Shown here in pieces: positions 58,683 through 64,000 of a stretch of DNA of 64,000 nucleotides (its first letter is position 1; the number at the start of each line of letters is the position of its first letter). Made by a program: the position numbers and the translations under genes. Origin of the DNA: VRUE01 sp963703235 (lineage in GTDB: Bacteria; Actinomycetota; Thermoleophilia; Solirubrobacterales; 70-9). The notes below the pieces were generated by a model. It was not told the DNA's origin, did not search any database, and saw only the letters and a program-made list of their open reading frames with translations. Where the stretch lies: NCBI GenBank assembly GCA_963703235.1, contig OY969802.1, positions 434,001 to 498,000 on the forward strand, in the 5' to 3' direction.

Positions 58683-59249
58683 CTAAGCCACTGAGGGCAG
58701 GACCCTGGGGGTCGACTGATCTTTGGGCAACGCCGCCGCACTGGCGATCAGGCTCTGAAACTCGTTCAGCGCCAGATGAGCGATCGCCTCGAGCAGCTCC
58801 TCGTCGGTCCAGCCGATCTCCCGCGCCTCCTCCTGCAGGTGGTGGGGCGGATAGTCGTTGGCCTCGAGGGTCGCCTTCAGGTAGGTGAGCAGGGCCGCCT
58901 CCTTGGCGTCGCCGGAGCCGAAGCTGCGCGCCCGCGAGACCTCGTCGAGGCCAAGTCCGGCGCGGCGCGCCGACTTCGCGTGCTGGGCGATGCTGTAGGG
59001 GTCGTTGCGGTGCTCGGCGACGGCCAGGGCGATCCGCTCGCGGGTCGCCTGGGGCAGGACGCCGCCGCGCAGCTCCGAGCGCATCCGCGTGTAGGCGCGG
59101 AGGACGGCGGGCGCGCCGGCGAGGACGCCGACGAACTTGGTCACCGCGCCTCCCGCCGCCTGGATGCTCTTGATCAGCGGTGCGCTCTCATCCGGAGCGG
59201 TCAGCTCGTCGTGGATCTGGAATCTGCTCAATGCCGTTTTTACCGTCAC
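58683..59249 (-). CDS. AhpD/carboxymuconolactone-decarboxylase-like protein lacking redox cysteines
   Basis: A 188-aa all-helical protein. The active region should read E-x-x-x-x-C-x-x-C-x-x-x-H; here it is IALAVAEHRNDPYSIAQHAK, with Glu and His kept but both cysteines replaced (Asp and Ser). LLTYLKATLEANDYPPHHLQ and LEAIAHLALNEFQSLIASAA match the rest of the family. It cannot work as a peroxidase; a decarboxylase-like or isomerase-like acid-base role is possible. A palindrome at 59320-59340 lies 71 bp upstream. Confidence 0.8.
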   Translation of the reverse strand: MTVKTALSRFQIHDELTAPDESAPLIKSIQAAGGAVTKFVGVLAGAPAVLRAYTRMRSELRGGVLPQATRERIALAVAEHRNDPYSIAQHAKSARRAGLGLDEVSRARSFGSGDAKEAALLTYLKATLEANDYPPHHLQEEAREIGWTDEELLEAIAHLALNEFQSLIASAAALPKDQSTPRVLPSVA

Positions 59250-59319
59250 GTTGCTCCCGCCTTCGGCTCGTATCGCTTTTACAGAGCCTTTATCTGGCCT
59301 TTACTTTACTTTAAGCCAC

Positions 59320-59340
59320 TAACTTACGCGAAGTAAGTTA
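59320..59340. promoter_or_regulatory. palindromic operator candidate between AhpD-like gene and glnA
   Basis: TAACTTAC and GTAAGTTA (8 bp perfect) are separated by GCGAA. The flanking TTTACTTTACTTTAAGCC is AT-rich. The site is 71 bp before the AhpD-like start and 137 bp before glnA, so it could control either gene. Confidence 0.5.
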
Positions 59341-59476
59341 TACCGGGTTTTCACGCCCCTCGCAACCCTGGGGAGCCATCTTCATTTACCCGCAACGACG
59401 AGGCTGTACTCCGGGTCGGTCCGCTTCGCCTATCGTTGCCGCCCAGAAAGCGCCGACCGGAGCCAAGGAGGGCTGC

Positions 59477-60829
59477 ATGGCAGACAAACCGCAGACTGCC
59501 GCCGAGGTGGCGGAGATCGTCAAGGAGCGCGACGTCCGCTTCATCCGGCTCTGGTTCACCGACGTCCTCGGCCAGCTCAAGAGCTTCTCGATCAACTCCG
59601 CCGAGCTGGAGGACGCCTTCGAGGGGGGGATGGGCTTCGACGGCTCCTCGATCACCGGCTTCAACCCGATCGAGGAGTCGGACATGATCGCGATGCCGGA
59701 CCCCTCGACCTTCGCGATCGTGCCCTGGCGCCCGGAGGAGGAGAACGCGGTCGCCCGCATGTTCTGCGACGTCCGCGTTCCCGGCGGCGATCCCTACGAG
59801 GGGGACCCGCGCTGGATCATGCGCCGCGCCCTCAAACGGGCCGAGGAGCTCGGCTTCGACGCCTACAACATCGGCCCCGAGCTGGAGTTCTTCTACTTCC
59901 GCTCGGCCAAGCCCGAGGGCGGCGTGCCGGAGGTGCTCGACGAGGGCGGCTACTTCGACCTGACCACGCTCGACGCCGGCTCCGACGTCCGCCGCGACAC
60001 GGTCCTGGCCTTGGAGAAGATGGGCATCCACGTCGAGTACACCCACCACGAGGTCGGCCCCTCCCAGCACGAGGTCGACATGCGCTACAAGGACGCGCTG
60101 CAGATGTCCGACGACTGCATGACCTACCGCATCGTCGTCAAGGAGTACGCGATGAAGTACGGCTGGCACGCCACCTTCATGCCGAAGCCCCTGTTCGGCG
60201 AGAACGGGTCCGGCATGCACGTCCACCAGTCGCTGACCAAAGACGGCCGCAACGCCTTCTTCGACCCCGACGACCAGTACTTCCTCTCGCCGACGGCCAA
60301 GGCCTTTATCGCCGGCCAGCTGCGCCACGCGCGCGAGATCTCGCCGCTGTTCGCCCAGTGGGTCAACTCCTACAAGCGGCTCGTCCCCGGCTACGAGGCG
60401 CCCGTCTACCTCGCCTGGTCGCGTCGCAACCGCTCGGCGCTGATCCGGGTGCCGCTCTACCACCCCGGCAAGGAGGGGGCGACCCGGGCCGAGCTGCGCT
60501 GCCCCGACCCGGCCTGCAACCCTTACCTCTGCTTCGCCGGCATGCTGCAGGCGGGGCTGGAAGGGATCGAGAAGGGCTACGAGCTGCCCGAGCCGATGGA
60601 GCAGAACCTCTACCACCTCTCGCCCGAGGAGCGTGCCCAGCGCGGCATCGAGCAGCTGCCGGAGACGCTGGGCGAGGCGATCGACATCGCCGCCGACTCG
60701 GAGCTGGTCCTGCGCACGCTCGGCGAGCACACCTTCCGCCGCTTCGTCGAGATCAAGCGGCAGGAATGGGACGACTACCGCGTCCAGGTCACTCCGTACG
60801 AGATCGAGAACTTCCTGCCCGTTCTCTAA
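59477..60829 (+). CDS. glnA: glutamine synthetase type I
   Basis: A 450-aa enzyme that makes glutamine from glutamate, ammonia and ATP. Signature elements: FTDVLGQLKSFSI, the latch MGFDGSSITGFNPIEESDM, metal ligands in YNIGPELEFFYF and HHEVGPSQHEVDMRYKDAL, MPKPLFGENGSGMHVHQSL, and NRSALIRVPLYHPGKEGATR. The QNLYHLSPEE loop has the tyrosine at the position adenylylated in GSI-beta enzymes, but the context is not the usual NLYDLPPEE, and length favours the alpha type, so control by adenylylation is uncertain. ATG follows AAGGAGG. Confidence 0.96.
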   Translation: MADKPQTAAEVAEIVKERDVRFIRLWFTDVLGQLKSFSINSAELEDAFEGGMGFDGSSITGFNPIEESDMIAMPDPSTFAIVPWRPEEENAVARMFCDVRVPGGDPYEGDPRWIMRRALKRAEELGFDAYNIGPELEFFYFRSAKPEGGVPEVLDEGGYFDLTTLDAGSDVRRDTVLALEKMGIHVEYTHHEVGPSQHEVDMRYKDALQMSDDCMTYRIVVKEYAMKYGWHATFMPKPLFGENGSGMHVHQSLTKDGRNAFFDPDDQYFLSPTAKAFIAGQLRHAREISPLFAQWVNSYKRLVPGYEAPVYLAWSRRNRSALIRVPLYHPGKEGATRAELRCPDPACNPYLCFAGMLQAGLEGIEKGYELPEPMEQNLYHLSPEERAQRGIEQLPETLGEAIDIAADSELVLRTLGEHTFRRFVEIKRQEWDDYRVQVTPYEIENFLPVL

Positions 60830-62792
60830 GAAGCGAGGCGAGGGAGCCGCTGTCAGTGGTGGGGGTCTGGCAGGCGAAGTGTTCGCAGACGTAGGCCGAC
60901 GGCTTGCTGTCGATCATCCCCCTGCCCTTCAGGAGCGGTGGGGCGGAGGTGCCCTCGTGGCCACCCGCCAGGACCAGATGGGGGCGGTGCTCGGAGCGCA
61001 CCACGGCGGCCAGCACGGTTAGGTCGTCGCCGACCAGGGCCACCTCCTTCGTGGGCGAGAGCTGGAAGTCGAGGGCGCGGAGGAGGTGGGCGAAGGCGTC
61101 GGGTTGGCGCGGCGCTGCCTTGGCGAAGAGGCGCAGGACGCCGAGCGCCTGCCCTTCGTAGGAGCGGTCCCCGGTCAGGGCAGCCAGTCGCAGCAGCCCC
61201 AGCGCCGCGGAGGAGTTGCCGGACGGAATCGGGTGGTCGCCGACCTCCTTGCGGCGCGCGATCAAAGCCTCGTGATCGTTGGAGGTCGAGAAGAAGCCGC
61301 CTCGCTCCGGATCGCCGAAGCGGGCGACGAGGGTGTCCGCCAGCGCCTGAGCCCGCTCGAACCAGCGCGGTTCGAAGCTCGCCTCGTACAGCGTCAGCAG
61401 CGCCTCGAGCCCGAATGCGTGGTCCTCGAGGTAGGCGTTGAGGCGCCCCTCGCCGTCCTTGAAGCTGCGCAGCAGCCGCCCTTCCCCGTCGTGCAGGGCC
61501 TCGAGCACGAACTCGGCGCAGCTTCGCGCCGCCTCCAGGTAGTCCTCGCGCTCGAGCACGGCGCCGGCCTCGGCGAGGGCGGCGATCGCCAGCGCGTTCC
61601 AGGAGGTGAGCCGCTTGTCGTCGAGGCCCGGGCGCGGTCGCTGCGAGCGCGCCTCGTAGAGCGCCCGGCGAGCCCCCTCGAGGCCGTCGGGCTGCGGCGC
61701 CCCGGCGCCGCCCGCCAGGTGGAGCACGTTGCGGCCCTCGAAGTTGCCCGCTTCGGTGGCGCCGTAGTAGGCGAGGATCGGCTCGGCGGCGTCGCCGAGC
61801 ACGGCGCGGATCTCCTCCGGCGTCCAGACGTAGAAGCGCCCCTCCTCGCCCTCCGAGTCGGCGTCGAGCGCCGAGAAGAACCCGCCCTCCGGCCCACGCA
61901 TCTCGCGCAGCATCCAGTCGAGCGTCTCTTCGCAGACGCGGCGATAGCGCCCGTGGCCGAGCGCCAGCCAGCCGTGCAGGTAGACCCGGGCCAGCTGCGC
62001 GTTGTCGTAGAGCATCTTCTCGAAGTGGGGGACGAGCCAGGCGGCGTCGACCGCGTAGCGGGCGAAGCCGCCGCCGAGGTGGTCGTAGATCCCGCCCGCC
62101 ATCATCGCGTCGAGCGTCAGCTCGACCAGCTCGGTCTCGCCGCGGGCCAGGAGCAGCTCCAGGGCCGAGGCGGGCGGGAACTTCGGCGCTCCGCCGAAGC
62201 CGCCGCGCTCCGTGTCGGCTCCATCCCGCAGGGTCGTCAAGGCCGTGTCCAGCAGCGCCGAGCCGGGGCTCTCGGCGGCCGGCTCGATCCGCCCGATCGC
62301 ACCCAGCCGGGCTCGCATCTCCGGCGCCCGCGCCCGCAGCTCGTCGCGGCGGTTGCGGTAGGCCTCGACCACCGCTTCCATCACCAGCCGGAAGCTCGGC
62401 ATGCCGCGGCCCTCGTCCGGTGGGAAGTAGGTGCCGCCGTAGAAGGGCACGCCGTCGGAGTCGCAGAAGACGGTCATCGGCCAGCCGCCCTGGCCGCTCA
62501 TCGCCTGCACCGCCTCCATGTAGAGGGCGTCGACGTCAGGTCGCTCCTCGCGGTCGACCTTGACGTTGACGAAGTGCTCGTTCATGTAGGCGGCGGTGTC
62601 GGGATCCTCGAAGGACTCGCGCTCCATCACGTGGCACCAGTGACAGGCGGAGTAGCCGACGGAGAGCAGGAGCGGCTGGTCGAGCTGTCGGGCGTGCGCC
62701 AGCGCCTCTGGCCCCCATGGGTACCAGTCCACCGGGTTGTCCCGGTGCTGGAGCAGATAGGGGCTGGTCTCCTGGGCCAAACGGTTGCCCAT
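60789..62792 (-). CDS. YyaL-type thioredoxin-domain protein (DUF255)
   Basis: A 667-aa protein. The N-domain (about 1-165) is a Spermatogenesis-associated protein 20/YyaL thioredoxin fold: SPYLLQHRDNPVDWYPWGPE, SVGYSACHWCHVMERESFED (Cys50 and Cys53) and GGWPMTVFCDSDGVPFYGGT. The remaining about 450 residues are an alpha/alpha barrel of the N-acylglucosamine-2-epimerase type (GIYDHLGGGFARYAVDAAWL, HFEKMLYDNAQLARVYLHG). Role unknown, cytoplasmic. It overlaps the 3' end of convergent glnA by 41 bp. Confidence 0.92.
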   Translation of the reverse strand: MGNRLAQETSPYLLQHRDNPVDWYPWGPEALAHARQLDQPLLLSVGYSACHWCHVMERESFEDPDTAAYMNEHFVNVKVDREERPDVDALYMEAVQAMSGQGGWPMTVFCDSDGVPFYGGTYFPPDEGRGMPSFRLVMEAVVEAYRNRRDELRARAPEMRARLGAIGRIEPAAESPGSALLDTALTTLRDGADTERGGFGGAPKFPPASALELLLARGETELVELTLDAMMAGGIYDHLGGGFARYAVDAAWLVPHFEKMLYDNAQLARVYLHGWLALGHGRYRRVCEETLDWMLREMRGPEGGFFSALDADSEGEEGRFYVWTPEEIRAVLGDAAEPILAYYGATEAGNFEGRNVLHLAGGAGAPQPDGLEGARRALYEARSQRPRPGLDDKRLTSWNALAIAALAEAGAVLEREDYLEAARSCAEFVLEALHDGEGRLLRSFKDGEGRLNAYLEDHAFGLEALLTLYEASFEPRWFERAQALADTLVARFGDPERGGFFSTSNDHEALIARRKEVGDHPIPSGNSSAALGLLRLAALTGDRSYEGQALGVLRLFAKAAPRQPDAFAHLLRALDFQLSPTKEVALVGDDLTVLAAVVRSEHRPHLVLAGGHEGTSAPPLLKGRGMIDSKPSAYVCEHFACQTPTTDSGSLASLLRERAGSSRSRTE

Positions 62793-62851
62793 GTCCTCAC
62801 CCTACCCGCGTAAAGCCGAGGCCAACTATTGGGGTGTCGGGGTCAGCGAAA

Positions 62852-64000
62852 GTGGGACGCAATGCCAAGTTTGGAGTGGTACGGACGATTTTCCAGGCCT
62901 GCTGCATCTACATTCGCCAAGTGGCGAAAGAGCGGGTATCAGCGGCCAGCACGCCGGCGATCGAAAGCGTGCTCGAAAAGCTCGAGGCCGAGGACCGCCA
63001 GGTCGTCCTCGCTGCCCTCGAGCGCGCCGAGAGGACCGAGGCCGAGCTTCGCTACCTGGCCGACCACGACTCGCTGACCGGCCTGCTCGACCGCCGCCGC
63101 TTCCGCAACGAACTGGACCAGTACGTCTCCTTCACCGCCCGCTACGGCGGCCAGGGCGCGGTGATGATCGTCGACATCGACGGCCTCAAGGCGGTCAATG
63201 ACTCGCTCGGCCACCACGCCGGCGACAACCTGATCCGCCAGGTCGCGGCGACGATGCGCGAGCGAGTCCGCACCACCGACATCGTCGCGCGCCTCTCCGG
63301 CGACGAGTTCGCGATCCTGATTCCGCAGACCGACACGGCCGGGGCGCTGCAGCTCGGCGAAGACCTGCGCGCTCAAGTCGCCGAGAGCGCCCGCCCGGCT
63401 CCCGAGGCGGAGCCGGCGACGATCAGCGTCGGCATCACGATGTTCGGCAGCCAGGGCGACGCCGGCGCCGAGTCGGTGCTGGTCGCCGCCGACCAGGCGA
63501 TGTACCGGGCCAAGGAGGGAGGCCGCAACCAGATCGCCCTCTTCCGCGACCCCGACGAGCCCAGGCGCGACCCGCAGCGGCGCCAGACCACGGCGGCGAG
63601 GATCCGCGACGCCCTCACCGACGACCGCCTCAGCCTCCACACCCAACCGATCCGCAACCTCGCATCGGGCGGGATCGAGCGTTACGAGCTGCTGCTGCGG
63701 ATGACAAGCCCCGAGGGCGAGCTGCTGCCGGCAGCGTCGTTCATCGAGGCCGCCGAGCGCTCCGGCATGGTCCAGGAGCTGGACCGCTGGGTGGTGGCCC
63801 GCGCTCTCGAGCTGCTCGCCGACCGCGAGCGCCAGGGCAAGCCGCTCTCGCTGCACATCAACCTCTCCGGCGCCTCGGTCACCGACGTCTCGGTGCTCGA
63901 GTTCATCGAGCGACGGCTCGACGAAGGTGGGGCCGATCCGACCAGCTGCACCTTCGAGATCACCGAGACGGCCAACGTCTACGACTACGAGGCGGCCGCC
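62852..64000 (+). CDS. GGDEF-EAL protein (cyclic-di-GMP metabolism), partial
   Basis: The frame is open to the window end, so the C-terminus is missing. GTG 62852 is the furthest likely start; 62873 or 62921 are alternatives. After a helical linker (LEKLEAEDRQVVLAALERAE) comes a GGDEF domain: LADHDSLTGLLDRRRFRNEL, VDIDGLKAVNDSLGHHAGDN, and active site RLSGDEFAIL (SGDEF, often functional). An EAL domain begins with TQPIRNLASGGIERYELLLR (ELL for EAL) and ends at residue FEITETANVYDYE. It may make or break cyclic-di-GMP. No membrane segment is seen. Confidence 0.88.
   Translation, partial: MGRNAKFGVVRTIFQACCIYIRQVAKERVSAASTPAIESVLEKLEAEDRQVVLAALERAERTEAELRYLADHDSLTGLLDRRRFRNELDQYVSFTARYGGQGAVMIVDIDGLKAVNDSLGHHAGDNLIRQVAATMRERVRTTDIVARLSGDEFAILIPQTDTAGALQLGEDLRAQVAESARPAPEAEPATISVGITMFGSQGDAGAESVLVAADQAMYRAKEGGRNQIALFRDPDEPRRDPQRRQTTAARIRDALTDDRLSLHTQPIRNLASGGIERYELLLRMTSPEGELLPAASFIEAAERSGMVQELDRWVVARALELLADRERQGKPLSLHINLSGASVTDVSVLEFIERRLDEGGADPTSCTFEITETANVYDYEAAA

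Noticed and set aside
59351..60730. 459-codon minus-strand frame opposite glnA
   Set aside because: Mirror of the glutamine synthetase gene, typical of high-GC codon use.
61086..62813. 575-codon plus-strand frame opposite the YyaL-like gene
   Set aside because: Low-complexity Arg/Val/Glu shadow; the minus strand carries the thioredoxin and barrel motifs.

Overview
The window looks like a chromosomal segment of a high-GC actinomycete. The best guess is the class Thermoleophilia (Solirubrobacterales-like). The reasons are very high GC with many GTG/TTG starts and 4-bp ATGA/GTGA overlaps, an actinobacterial SOS box in front of lexA, repeat-rich secreted proteins of unknown function, and a system I cytochrome c maturation set with a cysteine-type CcmE. 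The taxonomic assignment is an inference from gene content, not from a marker-gene comparison.

Left core (1-24.4 kb): the end of tpiA runs into gpmI and tgt (glycolysis, tRNA queuosine). Then come a DUF4160/DUF2442 pair, a Ser/Thr kinase with a lipoprotein partner, a metallophosphoesterase, argS with a degenerate BY-kinase-like ATPase, and ccmG/ccmH. A VapBC module lies next to tRNA-Gly(CCC). A 979-aa secreted protein with four related cysteine modules is followed by a glycosyltransferase, an SDR, and ccmE/ccmF, where secG is nested antisense in the 3' end of ccmF. An alkane hydroxylase operon (alkB-rubredoxin-TetR) follows, then two acetyltransferases, dtd and a ComEC-like metallo-hydrolase.

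Accessory island (24.46-54.9 kb): a complete tRNA-Leu(GAG) gene lies at 54814-54899 on the minus strand. Its 3' half, up to the anticodon loop, is repeated in the same orientation at 24462-24540 and 29098-29151. This is the signature of elements integrated into a tRNA gene, here two in tandem (about 4.6 and 25.7 kb). No intact integrase is visible. The small element holds three VapBC-type modules and an OLD-type ATPase/TOPRIM nuclease split by a frameshift. The large one holds a TumE-like toxin with a frameshifted ParS-like antitoxin, an excisionase-type HTH protein, and a six-gene coupled operon (GMC oxidoreductase, alpha/beta hydrolase, acetoacetate-decarboxylase-like protein, DUF1772-like and second membrane proteins, patatin). 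It also carries a large membrane phosphoesterase divergent from a five-gene operon of unknown role (ending in a VAO-type FAD oxidase), a serine protease with a small protein resembling its own N-domain, a TetR/FMN-reductase locus with remnants of flavin monooxygenases, and a cNMP-domain thioredoxin-reductase-like protein with a UBP zinc finger. An IS3 element and an IS110 element with hairpins in the expected bridge-RNA position complete it. Several genes in the island carry single-base frameshifts, so it is either decaying or contains assembly errors.

Right core (54.9-64 kb): lexA with its SOS box, an SDR, RNase P RNA (rnpB), an RlpA-like protein, a secreted protein, an AhpD-like protein lacking its redox cysteines, glnA, a YyaL-type thioredoxin-domain protein, and the start of a GGDEF/EAL protein cut by the window end.
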